Source: a virus. Taken from it: a DNA stretch of 64,000 nucleotides. Below are positions 6,365 to 13,738 of this stretch, piece after piece. A model generated the notes under the pieces. It was not told the DNA's origin and did no database searches. It saw only the letters and a list, made by a program, of their open reading frames with translations. The position numbers and the translations under genes were made by a program. The stretch spans positions 1-64,000 of the IMG/VR virus record IMGVR_UViG_3300036886_000043; one strand, 5' to 3'. The first letter of the stretch is position 1, and every line of letters begins with the position of its first letter.

Positions 6365-6700
6365 ATGGGAATCAAGGTAAAGATTCAAGTCAAAGGTGGA
6401 GTGGCGGAAGTGGTCGAGTGTCCGCAGGATGTGGACGTGGAGATCGAAGACCTGGACGGGCAGGACGAGCCGGAGACGGGCGACGGCAAGGCAGTATGGG
6501 AAAAGGACCATCCCCCGCTCTCCGCCGAAGTGGTAGCGGCCCGCGCCGGGATACTCCCTCACGACCCGCAGGACGACGAGCCGGAAGGGGAACACGACCC
6601 GGTGACGTGCGGCTGTGCGTACATGGGGAACGACTGCTGGAGTTGCGGCCACATCGACAACGACACAATCAGCAATCTCAGGCCGCAGGAAGCGGAGTAG
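6365..6700 (+). CDS. Acidic Cys-containing hypothetical protein
   Basis: 111 residues, with AGGAGG just before the ATG. It starts with two strands (GIKVKIQVKG, VAEVVECP) then a long acidic segment, and ends with CGCAYMGNDCWSCGH near residues 83-97, a Cys-rich knuckle able to bind a metal. The start at 6365 is preferred over an in-frame upstream ATG at 6332 that falls on the promoter. Its stop codon is followed directly by a junction palindrome. Confidence 0.7.
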   Translation: MGIKVKIQVKGGVAEVVECPQDVDVEIEDLDGQDEPETGDGKAVWEKDHPPLSAEVVAARAGILPHDPQDDEPEGEHDPVTCGCAYMGNDCWSCGHIDNDTISNLRPQEAE

Positions 6701-6702
6701 GA

Positions 6703-6717
6703 TTCCAAAATTTGGAA
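6703..6717 (+). repeat. 7-1-7 palindrome (junction repeat)
   Basis: TTCCAAAATTTGGAA, two bases after a TAG stop. Confidence 0.9.
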
Positions 6718-6758
6718 AGCGGGGGGCGGTCGAGGCCGCTCCCCCGGAGGGTAGGGGC

Positions 6759-6872
6759 ATGATGATGAGAACGCGATTCCCGAAACGTCGGGATGATGGC
6801 AAGCGGAGCGCCCGGAAGCGTTATCAGGCAATAGGGCGGAAGCTGGCACGGAAGGCGAAGGCCGCAGCGTAA
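6759..6872 (+). CDS. 37-residue basic peptide gene
   Basis: Starts MMMRTRFPKRRDD and is about 45% Lys/Arg with Ala at the end. CCGGAGGG lies upstream at suitable spacing. Such short basic proteins often bind nucleic acid. It sits between a junction palindrome and the next gene; no homology can be claimed. Confidence 0.5.
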   Translation: MMMRTRFPKRRDDGKRSARKRYQAIGRKLARKAKAAA

Positions 6873-6936
6873 CGAACCAGGGCGGGGGATTGAAAAATCC
6901 CCCGTTTCTGTCAGTATGGGGATGGAGGGAAACACA

Positions 6937-7311
6937 ATGTTCGCAATACGTAAAGGGAACACAATCACAATCGCACCGTTGGAAGATGCTCTGGTGGGCT
7001 TGCAGTCCGGCTGGGCTATCCGTTTCGCCGATAAGCCTCAATTCCTCTTCCACATTTCGCGCAAGAACCTTGACGGCTCGAAAATGACAATGGATCGGGC
7101 AATTGAGAACTGTGCGCGTATCGCCAGACGCGAAGGGCTTGATCTTCGCTCCAATGCCTGTGACGCGCAAGTCTTTGAGTTGGCTACCGATGGAGAGCAC
7201 AAGGCGTGTGAGTTGCTCGGCATCCCATTTCCACCCGCTGATCGTCTTCTCCCGGCTGTGACGCTAGTGCGAGATCGCTTGGCCGCGCTGGAGGCTCCAT
7301 GCAGAATCTAG
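6937..7311 (+). CDS. Hypothetical protein
   Basis: 124 residues from the ATG with GGAGGG eight bases upstream. It has a beta-rich N-terminal half and a helical C-terminal half (DRAIENCARIARREGLDLRS, ELLGIPFPPADRLLPAVTLVRDRLAALE). It heads a run of six tightly overlapping genes (6937-9064), presumably one operon. No family was recognised. Confidence 0.7.
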   Translation: MFAIRKGNTITIAPLEDALVGLQSGWAIRFADKPQFLFHISRKNLDGSKMTMDRAIENCARIARREGLDLRSNACDAQVFELATDGEHKACELLGIPFPPADRLLPAVTLVRDRLAALEAPCRI

Positions 7312-7451
7312 TGTGGAGAGTCCGCTGGAAGAACCTTGAAGGATGGCAGTATTCACCCAAAACTTTCACATCGGTAGACAAGGCGCGGAAAGAAGCTGAC
7401 AGAATTCCCGTTCCATGGCCGATTGATATTGTCCCGGAGGTTAGGTCATGA
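7299..7451 (+). CDS. 50-residue hypothetical protein
   Basis: MQNLVWRVRWKNLEGWQYS start. It overlaps the previous gene by 13 bases and the next by ATGA. It is Trp/Arg-rich and predicted to be a short beta hairpin plus helix. The double overlap in a translated operon makes it credible despite its size. Confidence 0.55.
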   Translation: MQNLVWRVRWKNLEGWQYSPKTFTSVDKARKEADRIPVPWPIDIVPEVRS

Positions 7452-7675
7452 CACTTTCTGCAATCGAGTACCTCTACCGCCCGATGTATCGCTCCGCGCA
7501 CAATTCAGCCTTTCCGCCTGATGTGACCTGGGATTACGTCGAAGCCCCTGCCTCCGATCCGATGATTGCAGTTCGGCGCGGCCTGCCACTGTCCCGTCAA
7601 CCGTTCGGCGTGATCGCCTTGAATCGCCGGCTAACGTCTCAAGAGCGCACAGAATACCAGATGGAGATCGTATGA
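7448..7675 (+). CDS. 75-residue hypothetical protein
   Basis: Starts in the ATGA overlap and ends in the next ATGA overlap, so it is translationally coupled on both sides. There is no Cys cluster or membrane helix; the middle is Pro-rich (AFPPDVTWDY, LPLSRQPFG). Function unknown. Confidence 0.6.
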   Translation: MTLSAIEYLYRPMYRSAHNSAFPPDVTWDYVEAPASDPMIAVRRGLPLSRQPFGVIALNRRLTSQERTEYQMEIV

Positions 7676-8412
7676 AAACGGCAGCTCAGAAATACTCCGA
7701 ATCCAATGCAGAGGCTATCCTAGCCTACTTTCGCGGCGTAGACGGTACGTTCGTTCCCACTCCCGCGCATCCTTCCCCCCGGTATCCGATGGTTGACGAT
7801 ACTGTCGGGATTCACACCGTCCGGCTATCACAGAGCACACTCGCCGGGTACTTGGAACAGGCGTTTGTAGCAGGCGAACGGGCAGAGTTCGGCAGGATTA
7901 CTGGAAAGAAGTCTCCCTTTAAGCGAGAAGGCTTGCACTCTCATGAGGAGCCGATGCCCGGTCGCCATTCTCCCTGGAATCGTGATTGTCCACAGTGCGT
8001 TGCCGACAAGCTGATTTCGCAAGGGAACGTACCCGGCGTTGAGGATTCATGCGTTGAGGAACCGGAGCAGCTCACTGGAAAGCCACTCCCTCCAATCGCA
8101 ATAACCATGTTAGAGAGAATGTTAGCACGGCAGAACGCTATCGCCATAATCTCCGGGAAGGATGAGAAATGCGAGGTATGTGGAGGCGATCATAAGGATT
8201 ACATGGTTCATGGGGCTACTCTGCCAACGCGCAAATTATCTAATGCGGTTGACGAACTGATCCGCCACGATGAATCACGCACTGACGAAAAGCTCTTACA
8301 GGCAATTGCAGCGGCGGACGCGGAGGCAGATCGTTTAGAGGGACGCACTCCAAAACACGGCCTGAATCTCGGAGCCTACCGGAACGTGTTCGATGCGGAC
8401 GGTGAACAATGA
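7672..8412 (+). CDS. Zn-binding-type hypothetical protein
   Basis: 246 residues. CPQC near residue 105 and CEVCGGDH near residue 166 give two Cys pairs that may form a zinc finger. The first 90 residues and the C-terminal 70 are helical and polar. ATGA overlaps both neighbours. It is the largest gene of this small-gene operon, but no enzymatic motif is visible. Confidence 0.65.
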   Translation: MKTAAQKYSESNAEAILAYFRGVDGTFVPTPAHPSPRYPMVDDTVGIHTVRLSQSTLAGYLEQAFVAGERAEFGRITGKKSPFKREGLHSHEEPMPGRHSPWNRDCPQCVADKLISQGNVPGVEDSCVEEPEQLTGKPLPPIAITMLERMLARQNAIAIISGKDEKCEVCGGDHKDYMVHGATLPTRKLSNAVDELIRHDESRTDEKLLQAIAAADAEADRLEGRTPKHGLNLGAYRNVFDADGEQ

Positions 8413-8717
8413 ACAACGACGAAATGGTAGTCAAGACAGTTTGGAAAAGCGCCCATGCGGTGCGGGATTGGCCGGGTAAGGTAACGATCCGCCGCTTTAG
8501 CCCATTCAAGAACGAAAAGATTGAAGGCGAAGGCGCAACGGAAGCGGATGCTTGGAAGAATACGGCTGACAAGATTCGCGCTCTTTGGAAGCCTGAGTGG
8601 GTTGTCGATGTTATTACGTCAGAGCAACAGGCGATTGCCGATGAAGCCGACTGGCAGGCAATGGTTAACGAAAAGGAAAAACAAAGACGAATTGCGAATC
8701 GAAAGGAGAACCGATAA
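8409..8717 (+). CDS. 102-residue hypothetical protein
   Basis: Coupled to the previous gene by ATGA. The N-terminal half is strand-rich (VVKTVWKS, KVTIRRF), followed by an acidic helix and then a basic helical end (NEKEKQRRIANRKENR). Possibly an RNA- or DNA-contacting accessory protein; unassigned. Confidence 0.6.
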   Translation: MNNDEMVVKTVWKSAHAVRDWPGKVTIRRFSPFKNEKIEGEGATEADAWKNTADKIRALWKPEWVVDVITSEQQAIADEADWQAMVNEKEKQRRIANRKENR

Positions 8718-9064
8718 TGAAGCCCATCGACAGAATGTGTCCAGCTTGCAAGGTTCCTCCTGGCGTTGGTTGCCTACCGTTTGGCGTTAAACCCGGCTGT
8801 GGGTATCCGATGAAAGGGTTCCACTGGGAACGGCGCAATCAAAGGGAAACAAAGATTGCCTACCCAACGCCGAGAGATTTGCAGGATTGGCGCAAGGCTC
8901 TGGCCGATGATCGCGAGAAATATGTCAATCAACCGCGAGTTAAAATCTTGGCCCTTATTGATCGTATCGCCATGCTGGAGCACAAGTTACGCGGTGCAGT
9001 CCTGGCCGTGGATATTCTCGATTACACAGTCACAGAACAGGAGAAAACAGCAAGATGCCTATGA
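8717..9064 (+). CDS. CPAC-motif hypothetical protein
   Basis: 115 residues starting MKPIDRMCPACKVPPGVGC, with a second Cys near residue 28; this is a Cys3 or Cys4 knuckle seen at the N-terminus of many short phage proteins. The remainder is helical, with a coiled-coil-like stretch ending in EQEKTARCL. It overlaps the next gene by 10 bases. Confidence 0.65.
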   Translation: MKPIDRMCPACKVPPGVGCLPFGVKPGCGYPMKGFHWERRNQRETKIAYPTPRDLQDWRKALADDREKYVNQPRVKILALIDRIAMLEHKLRGAVLAVDILDYTVTEQEKTARCL

Positions 9065-9300
9065 ATGAAAACATTGCCGCCGGTCCTATTGAAGGCCCCG
9101 GTCGGTGCGAGATCGAAATTCGCTGGAACGCGCAGGCGAGAGCGTTCTTTGTAGAGTACGGCAATGCGCGCTTTTCGGTGACGAGGTTAGGCGCGATTAT
9201 CCTCGGAGACGCTTTGCGTGAAGCTGTAAGGACTCTAACGGTTGCTCAGTATACCGGCCATGAAGAGAACAATTTACTGACATATACCGAGGAGGATTGA
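9055..9300 (+). CDS. 81-residue hypothetical protein
   Basis: A small mixed alpha/beta protein: strands EIEIRWN, AFFVEYG and ARFSV, then helix LGDALREAVRTL. GGAGAAAAC precedes the ATG inside the end of the upstream gene. No family was recognised. Confidence 0.55.
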   Translation: MPMNENIAAGPIEGPGRCEIEIRWNAQARAFFVEYGNARFSVTRLGAIILGDALREAVRTLTVAQYTGHEENNLLTYTEED

Positions 9301-9302
9301 CA

Positions 9303-9506
9303 ATGGATTGCACATCAGCATTTCGGCAGTGGTGGGACGATTTAACACGAGAAGGCGACCCGATGCGCATCCCTAACCCTTGCGCAAAAGGATTCACGGC
9401 AGGCTGGTACGCTTGCGAACGGGAACATGAACGCCAGAGGGAAGAAACGCTCCGCCAGAGAGAGTTTGTAGAGCGTCACGTCGAGGGAACAGCCACAAAA
9501 GCGTAG
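9303..9506 (+). CDS. 67-residue hypothetical protein
   Basis: Starts at the ATG after GAGGAGGATTGACA. It is helical, with C..W and a CAKGFTAGWYACERE segment that resembles the small GxxxGW-containing phage proteins; the second half is an Arg/Glu coil. Last gene of the operon before the promoter at 9512. Confidence 0.6.
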   Translation: MDCTSAFRQWWDDLTREGDPMRIPNPCAKGFTAGWYACEREHERQREETLRQREFVERHVEGTATKA

Positions 9507-9511
9507 GGGCA

Positions 9512-9540
9512 TTGCAACGATGCCCCTGTAGCTGCATTAT
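9512..9540 (+). promoter_or_regulatory. Sigma70-type promoter
   Basis: TTGCAA at 9512-9517, 17-nt spacer, CATTAT at 9535-9540, ten bases before the next ATG. Confidence 0.6.
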
Positions 9541-9549
9541 GGGGAAGTG

Positions 9550-9867
9550 ATGAAAGCAACAGCCCACAACACGCATTTTAGAATCATTCCGCACGATGTA
9601 GTGGAGTGGTGCCAACGCTGCCACATGGAAAAGCCGCAGGATGTAGCCGTAGCTTTCCAGCGTGACGGTACTGCAACCTTTCGGTTCCTGTGCGCGAAGT
9701 GTGAGCGTATGGAGCGCAGCCTAAACCAGCCGCGATTGTTCGGGAAAGATACGCCGATGTTGACGTTTGCGGACCCGGATGAGGCAATCGAGGCCGTGGA
9801 GGAGCCGGAGCCTGTCGAGTACGAGAGTCCGCAACTGAGCTTATTTGGTGGGGCCTTTACATTTTAG
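9550..9867 (+). CDS. Zinc-ribbon hypothetical protein
   Basis: 105 residues. CQRC near residue 22 and CAKCERM near residue 50 form a classical two-knuckle zinc ribbon. The C-terminal third is acidic and Pro-rich (EAVEEPEPVEYESPQLSLFGG). The QLSLFGG end resembles beta-clamp-binding peptides (QL-x-LF), so a link to a replication clamp is conceivable but unproven. Confidence 0.65.
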   Translation: MKATAHNTHFRIIPHDVVEWCQRCHMEKPQDVAVAFQRDGTATFRFLCAKCERMERSLNQPRLFGKDTPMLTFADPDEAIEAVEEPEPVEYESPQLSLFGGAFTF

Positions 9868-9928
9868 GAACTGCAACGATACTGAAAATGGGCGGCTAGA
9901 TCCGAAAGCCGCAGAGAGAAAGGGAATC

Positions 9929-10072
9929 ATGGAAAACTGGCAACCACGGAGACAGACACGAGGCGGGGATGTAGTTGGGTTGGCAATGCTGTTCTTGCTT
10001 ATCATCATCGGCTCTGGCTTGATCTGGCTCACAGTTCACTACGCTGCAACGATTGACGGCTGGCATTTCTAA
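9929..10072 (+). CDS. 47-residue single-pass membrane protein
   Basis: A basic N-terminus (WQPRRQTRGG), one strong hydrophobic helix (VGLAMLFLLIIIGSGLIWLTV) and a short polar tail. AAAGGGAATC precedes the ATG. Topology by the positive-inside rule puts the N-terminus in the cytoplasm. It could be a holin-class or membrane regulatory peptide. Confidence 0.6.
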   Translation: MENWQPRRQTRGGDVVGLAMLFLLIIIGSGLIWLTVHYAATIDGWHF

Positions 10073-10101
10073 GCCGCAATGGAGAGGGAGAGGGCAAAAG
10101 T

Positions 10102-10476
10102 ATGAAACTGGTATTTGACGAGCACACGTTAGGGACAGGAGCCGAAGGGCTTGAAATCAGCGTCAAGGGTTTCAAGAGCAGCCCCGCGGACCACGAGAGC
10201 GACCCTATCCAAGTTTTCATCGAGCACTATGATGGGAAGCTCCGCATCCACACCTGGGACGGATCGAGCCAAGACCCGGCCAGTGTCGTGATCGACCCGC
10301 TGCCCGGAGACGTAAAGTACACAGTGATCGTGGATTCTGAGGAGTACGGCGGGGAGACGCACGGCCCTTACGACTCCCCGGCAGAGGCGGTAGCCGCGAT
10401 TGAACGGCTGAAAGAAGCCGCAACAAAAACCGGAGACGGCGTGGAACGGAGCTATGCTATCGAACCCGCAAGCTAA
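10102..10476 (+). CDS. Hypothetical beta-rich protein
   Basis: 124 residues with a GAGGGAGAGG ribosome site. There are repeated strand-like segments (LEISVKGF, PIQVFIEHYDGKLRIHTWD, VKYTVIVDSEEYG) and a C-terminal helix (PAEAVAAIERLKEAATK). It is acidic, with no Cys or membrane segment. Function unknown. Confidence 0.65.
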   Translation: MKLVFDEHTLGTGAEGLEISVKGFKSSPADHESDPIQVFIEHYDGKLRIHTWDGSSQDPASVVIDPLPGDVKYTVIVDSEEYGGETHGPYDSPAEAVAAIERLKEAATKTGDGVERSYAIEPAS

Positions 10477-10533
10477 ACCGCAACCCGGCGAAAGCCGCAA
10501 CGAAGAGAACTCAAAGGAAAGGTAGAAAAGCAA

Positions 10534-10758
10534 ATGGAACAGACGAGAGAAGAAGCAGCGTGCGCAGCAATGCTTTTAGCTTATGCCAATTCTTGCAAAC
10601 GGAGCGAGACGAGACAAAAGTGGACTATGAACGATCAACGGACTCACGAACGGCTCAAGGAAGCATTACTCCTCTTCATGGATGCCGATAATCTCGAAAC
10701 TTCTGTTATGCAGATTCGCGGTATTGGCCTAATATGTGAGCAGCCTCAAGTAGCCTAA
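10534..10758 (+). CDS. 74-residue helical protein
   Basis: Mostly alpha-helical, with three Cys spread along the chain. AAAGGAAAGG lies upstream. A terminator starts 22 bases after the stop, so this is the last gene of the unit. No family was recognised. Confidence 0.6.
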   Translation: MEQTREEAACAAMLLAYANSCKRSETRQKWTMNDQRTHERLKEALLLFMDADNLETSVMQIRGIGLICEQPQVA

Positions 10759-10779
10759 ACACTCTAATCCTCAACACCT

Positions 10780-10815
10780 GGCCCGCCTCTCTTCACAGTC
10801 TGCGCGGGCCTTTCT
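10780..10815 (+). terminator. Intrinsic terminator
   Basis: GGCCCGC (10780-10786) pairs with GCGGGCC (10804-10810) around a 17-nt loop, followed by TTTCT. It ends the block of small genes. Confidence 0.65.
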
Positions 10816-11020
10816 CTGCCTTAAACTCCCCGCATTGCCTCCGCTCTGCCATTCCTTGCACCTTTTCCCTATGGTTGCAGCTCACCGGAAACACCCGCCC
10901 CACACTCCAAAGAAAAACTACGCGAGAGATGATGTCCCCGCCGTCGCCGCAGCGCCCCTCCTAAAGCCCTTGGATGTAGCGGGACTGTTATACGGGGGGC
11001 ACAATGTACCAGTGTTATGA
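10816..11020 (+). other. Intergenic stretch, no convincing gene
   Basis: An open frame of about 60 codons exists here, but it lacks a ribosome site, is Pro/His-rich and shows no protein-like pattern. The stretch is best read as non-coding, between a terminator and an operator-like site. Confidence 0.5.
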
Positions 11021-11033
11021 GGTACAATGTACC
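11000..11033 (+). promoter_or_regulatory. Operator-like direct and inverted repeat over a -10
   Basis: ACAATGTACCA occurs twice (from 11001 and from 11025), and the second copy is part of the 6-1-6 palindrome GGTACAATGTACC at 11021-11033. TACAAT at 11023-11028 can act as -10, and the ATG follows 6 nt later with no Shine-Dalgarno. A repressor binding here would cover the promoter. Confidence 0.5.
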
Positions 11034-11034
11034 A

Positions 11035-11352
11035 ATGGCGAGAGTAACGATAGAAGCGTGGAAATGCGACGTGTGCGCGTGGACGTGGATACCGGAGAGC
11101 ACGAGCGAACCGGCAAGGTGTCCGAGCCGGCAATGTAGATCGAGCCGATGGAACGCTGGCAAGATCGAGAGGCCGAAGCCGGAGAAAATGATTATCTTGA
11201 AACCGTGCGAGACGGAGAAGCCGAGAGCGCAAGAGATCGAGAGTCCGAAGCCGGCAGCGCGAGAGATACCAGCGCCGGCAGAACCCCGGAAGTTTACCAT
11301 CTGCCCGAAGTGTGGAGCATTGAACGGAAATCATTTTAGGGGCTGCAAGTAG
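11035..11352 (+). CDS. Small zinc-ribbon protein (family copy 3)
   Basis: 105 residues. ARVTIEAWKCDVCAWTW, a later Cys pair (near residue 30) and C-terminal CPKCGALNGNHFRGC give at least two zinc knuckles, separated by a Glu/Pro/Lys linker of about 45 residues. It shares the start pattern of the genes at 940 and 1963. The start was chosen by homology and its position 6 nt after a -10 box, suggesting a leaderless mRNA under the GGTACAATGTACC palindrome. Confidence 0.7.
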   Translation: MARVTIEAWKCDVCAWTWIPESTSEPARCPSRQCRSSRWNAGKIERPKPEKMIILKPCETEKPRAQEIESPKPAAREIPAPAEPRKFTICPKCGALNGNHFRGCK

Positions 11353-11357
11353 GGGCC

Positions 11358-11386
11358 TTGTACCTCTAGCGGCTTTGGGGCATAGT
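11358..11386 (+). promoter_or_regulatory. Sigma70-type promoter
   Basis: TTGTAC at 11358-11363, 17-nt spacer, CATAGT at 11381-11386. Confidence 0.6.
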
Positions 11387-11408
11387 AGGGACATTGGAGG
11401 GAAACACC

Positions 11409-11615
11409 ATGAAGCTATGCATCCACATCGAATATGGGAATGATGCTATGCAGTTCCACGAGGACGCCGCGCCGGTACTCCGCGAATGTGCAGACGCCCT
11501 AGAGGGTTGCAATTGGAGCGGCAAGAACGCAAAGCCACTCTACGACATCAACGGAAACCGCGTCGGAACTATGGAGATGATTGGCCGTGACAAAGCAAAA
11601 GCGCAAAGCCGTTGA
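11409..11615 (+). CDS. 68-residue hypothetical protein
   Basis: Starts at the ATG after TTGGAGGGAAACACC. It has an N-terminal strand (KLCIHIEYG), a helix with FHEDAAPVLRECADALEG, then a strand pair ending NRVGTMEMIG. This plan recurs in small phage proteins of unknown role. It overlaps the next gene by 29 bases. Confidence 0.65.
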   Translation: MKLCIHIEYGNDAMQFHEDAAPVLRECADALEGCNWSGKNAKPLYDINGNRVGTMEMIGRDKAKAQSR

Positions 11616-11799
11616 GTCTCACATCTTCGACGGCATGAAGACGGCCGTCACAGAGCAAGCGCAAGCCGCAGTGGAGCACAACGCGGCAGAGCTAACGGCC
11701 CGTCTGATTGAAGACCGGCCAACCATCGACGCAAGGGCAGGGGAAATGGAACGCAACAGCCCCTTGTTTTTCGGAACCATTCACCCGACACTGTTCTAA
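11587..11799 (+). CDS. 70-residue hypothetical protein
   Basis: A GTG start at 11587 with GGAG 9 nt upstream; a TTG two codons earlier is an alternative. It is an Ala/Glu-rich helical protein with a basic start (TKQKRKAVESH). It overlaps the upstream gene out of frame. No family was recognised. Confidence 0.5.
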   Translation: MTKQKRKAVESHIFDGMKTAVTEQAQAAVEHNAAELTARLIEDRPTIDARAGEMERNSPLFFGTIHPTLF

Positions 11800-11818
11800 G
11801 ACCTTGGAGGGTCGAACC

Positions 11819-12445
11819 ATGACAGCACAGAGCAAGAGAACCGAATCGTTACAGAACAAGCTCACCAGTCTTGGCGCTCGTCACCGCGCCATGACCACGG
11901 GCCCGGACAAAGGCCCACTGGACTGGTACGAACTGAACAGCCAAGTCGTGATAGTCCACCTGTACGCAAAGGGAGGCTATGAGGTTTACGCGCCAGTGGC
12001 AGGAGCCAGCTTGTCAGTACAAGAGACACTCGACGCGCTGGACAGGATAGCGGCCAGCAACCCGGCACCGCTGAGCGTGGACAGGCAGGACTACGCACAC
12101 ACAACCCAGGTAGTAAACCGCATCATTGACGAAGTCGCCGGCACGATCAGGACAAACGGAATACAGGAACTTGACCACGAACAGCGCGGCGGCATGAGCA
12201 CCTACCTGTATGTAGTCGATTGTCTGGTAGCGACAGCCTACAACGCTTGCCGCGCCCTGCCAGGGTTCGCGCTGAGCTATGGCGAATTTCACACCAGGGC
12301 AACGGCAAAGCCGCAGCCCACAGCCGCAGACCGTGGAGCCGCAAGGGGAGTAATAGCGGAGATGGAGCACGGACCGGCCATGAGCGGCACAATGGAAGAT
12401 GAAGTACGCTTGCCGAGCTATCAGCGGTACGCGGCCACGCACTGA
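11819..12445 (+). CDS. Hypothetical protein (208 aa)
   Basis: GGAGGG precedes the ATG. The N-terminal third is strand-rich (WYELNSQVVIVHLYAKGGYEVYAPV), and the remainder is helical with a Cys pair around residue 140-150. It has no catalytic motif or membrane segment. A junction palindrome and a terminator follow directly, so it ends a transcription unit starting at 11358. Confidence 0.65.
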   Translation: MTAQSKRTESLQNKLTSLGARHRAMTTGPDKGPLDWYELNSQVVIVHLYAKGGYEVYAPVAGASLSVQETLDALDRIAASNPAPLSVDRQDYAHTTQVVNRIIDEVAGTIRTNGIQELDHEQRGGMSTYLYVVDCLVATAYNACRALPGFALSYGEFHTRATAKPQPTAADRGAARGVIAEMEHGPAMSGTMEDEVRLPSYQRYAATH

Positions 12446-12451
12446 GCGGCT

Positions 12452-12466
12452 TCCCAAACTTTGGAA
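12452..12466 (+). repeat. 7-1-7 palindrome (junction repeat)
   Basis: TCCCAAACTTTGGAA, one arm mismatch, central C. It lies between a stop codon and a terminator. Confidence 0.7.
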
Positions 12467-12472
12467 CGAATC

Positions 12473-12500
12473 GGCCTCATCTTCGGGTGGGGCCTTTCCT
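12473..12500 (+). terminator. Intrinsic terminator with TTCG loop
   Basis: A 9-bp stem (12473-12481 with 12486-12494, two G-T pairs) closed by a TTCG tetraloop and followed by TTTCCTTT. Confidence 0.8.
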
Positions 12501-12557
12501 TTGTCCGGCAGCGGTGAGATATTGGGGATGCGGTCAAGGCCGCAGGAGGGTAACAGG

Positions 12558-12905
12558 ATGTCCCAGGCAGCGTTAAGGAATCGAATCAGGATTGAGGAGC
12601 AGATAGTCGAGCGGTGTATAGCTGACCTGCTAGCGGCTGGTTACAGTCTCGGAGTGCATGACGGGGAAGAGATAACCATCCACCACAGCCAGGATGCCGC
12701 AGCGGTCAAAGCCGCAATGTTCACCACTGACGAGGCAAGACTATTCGTCTACAAGACAGACGGCCCGCAAGGTAAGCGCGACTGGTTTGGATGGGTGTTC
12801 TTTGTCTACGGTAATGATGGGTGGGACGTAATCAACGATCACACCTGCAACCTTGAGGACGCATTGAAGGGAGTAGACGAGTACGCCGAGACCTTCGAGC
12901 GGTAG
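12558..12905 (+). CDS. Hypothetical protein (115 aa)
   Basis: AGGAGGG lies upstream of the ATG. The N-terminus is helical (ALRNRIRIEEQIVERCIADLL), followed by a beta-rich domain (YSLGVHDGEEITIHH, ARLFVYK, WFGWVFFVYGNDGWDVINDH) and a C-terminal helix. Similar proteins with the WVFFVYGN-DGWDVI-NDYT plan are common in phages and are uncharacterised. A single-gene unit bracketed by two TTCG terminators. Confidence 0.7.
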   Translation: MSQAALRNRIRIEEQIVERCIADLLAAGYSLGVHDGEEITIHHSQDAAAVKAAMFTTDEARLFVYKTDGPQGKRDWFGWVFFVYGNDGWDVINDHTCNLEDALKGVDEYAETFER

Positions 12906-12926
12906 ACGGCAACCAGGCAGGGAATC

Positions 12927-12954
12927 GGCTCATCCTTCGGGATGGGCCTTTTCT
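12927..12954 (+). terminator. Intrinsic terminator with TTCG loop
   Basis: A 9-bp stem (12927-12935 with 12940-12948), TTCG loop, then TTTTCTT. Confidence 0.85.
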
Positions 12955-13277
12955 TGCTCCAAACGGCCTCACCACTTGCCCCAGGACGCGCTGACAGGGA
13001 ACCGGGCAGCCTACCCTATGGCAGAAACGCCCAAGGCCGCCAGCCCCGCGCCCCTGCCCGCTCCTCAGCCGCTCAGCCCCGTGCGCAAGGGGGTGGGGGT
13101 GCCTCAGCGACGCGACGCGACTAACCCAGCGAAAATAAACCGGCAAATCTTAAAAAGGAAAAAGATGTAGGCAGTTTGGTTTGTCAAGGTGTGCGAAAGA
13201 AAAGGGTGGGTGTGGTATTTTACAATGTAGGCAGAATGTAGTAAGGTGACGATGTAGGCAAAAAGGAGGAATCGAAA
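12955..13277 (+). other. Intergenic regulatory region with ATGTAGGCA repeats
   Basis: No convincing gene; an open frame here is Pro/Ala-rich and lacks a ribosome site. The word ATGTAGGCA occurs at 13165-13173, 13225-13233 and 13252-13260. The middle copy overlaps TACAAT (13221-13226), a likely -10, as the copy at 1262-1270 overlaps the -10 at 1258-1263. The region probably holds the promoter and operator of the gene at 13278. Confidence 0.5.
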
Positions 13278-13490
13278 ATGGCAAGAGATGGGGGGGTATT
13301 AAAAACAGAAACAGTAAATCCGATCAAACTAAACATCAAACAAATCAACGGACAAAGGCTTGAACGCTGGTGCCACTACTGGAACATCTCTTCTACTGAC
13401 ATTGATTTATTTGAAGTGAAGGACGGAAGGATTGAACAAGTAGCAGCAATAGGGAATATCGAGTCAATCGAAGAAGTAGCAAACATATAA
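13278..13490 (+). CDS. 70-residue hypothetical protein
   Basis: AAAAGGAGG lies upstream. It is a mixed alpha/beta protein ending VAAIGNIESIEEVANI. Residues 42-51 read IDLFEVKDGR, encoded by a 30-base stretch that is repeated exactly, in frame, in the gene at 13739. No family was recognised. Confidence 0.65.
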   Translation: MARDGGVLKTETVNPIKLNIKQINGQRLERWCHYWNISSTDIDLFEVKDGRIEQVAAIGNIESIEEVANI

Positions 13491-13499
13491 CACAACGAC

Positions 13500-13525
13500 G
13501 CCCGCTGACGCGGGCTGGCGGTTTT
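13500..13525 (+). terminator. Possible terminator
   Basis: GCCCGC pairs with GCGGGC across a 4-nt loop (13500-13515); a TTTT run follows only after six more bases, so efficiency is uncertain. Confidence 0.4.
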
Positions 13526-13537
13526 CGGGAGTCGAAA

Positions 13538-13717
13538 ATGTCTGAGCGATTAGTTTGGTTTGAGGTTCGGGAGAAAAGGCGGTTCCGCTGGCAGTGGTGG
13601 GGCTGGAAGAAGGTTGATGCCAAACCCGTGCCAGAAGATCAAGTCAGTTTTTTCATTCAGATTGCGATGGCTCCGTATGTGCTGCAAGGGGTCGAGTACA
13701 GGTTGAGGTCGGCGTGA
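13538..13717 (+). CDS. 59-residue Trp/Arg-rich protein
   Basis: MSERLVWFEVREKRRF start, then RWQWWGWKKV: a very Trp-rich basic segment, followed by DQVSFFIQIAMAPYVLQGVEY. It could be a small beta protein that binds membrane or nucleic acid. Ribosome site weak (GGGAGTCG). Flanked closely by genes on both sides. Confidence 0.5.
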   Translation: MSERLVWFEVREKRRFRWQWWGWKKVDAKPVPEDQVSFFIQIAMAPYVLQGVEYRLRSA

Positions 13718-13738
13718 GCGGTTTAGGGGAGGGTTAAA

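Noticed and set aside
10835-11020. A 61-codon frame after the terminator
   Set aside because: Pro/His-rich, no ribosome site, no protein-like pattern; treated as intergenic.
12942-13170. Overlapping Pro/Ala/Arg-rich frames in the regulatory gap
   Set aside because: GC-driven open frames without start signals; the region holds terminator and operator-like repeats.
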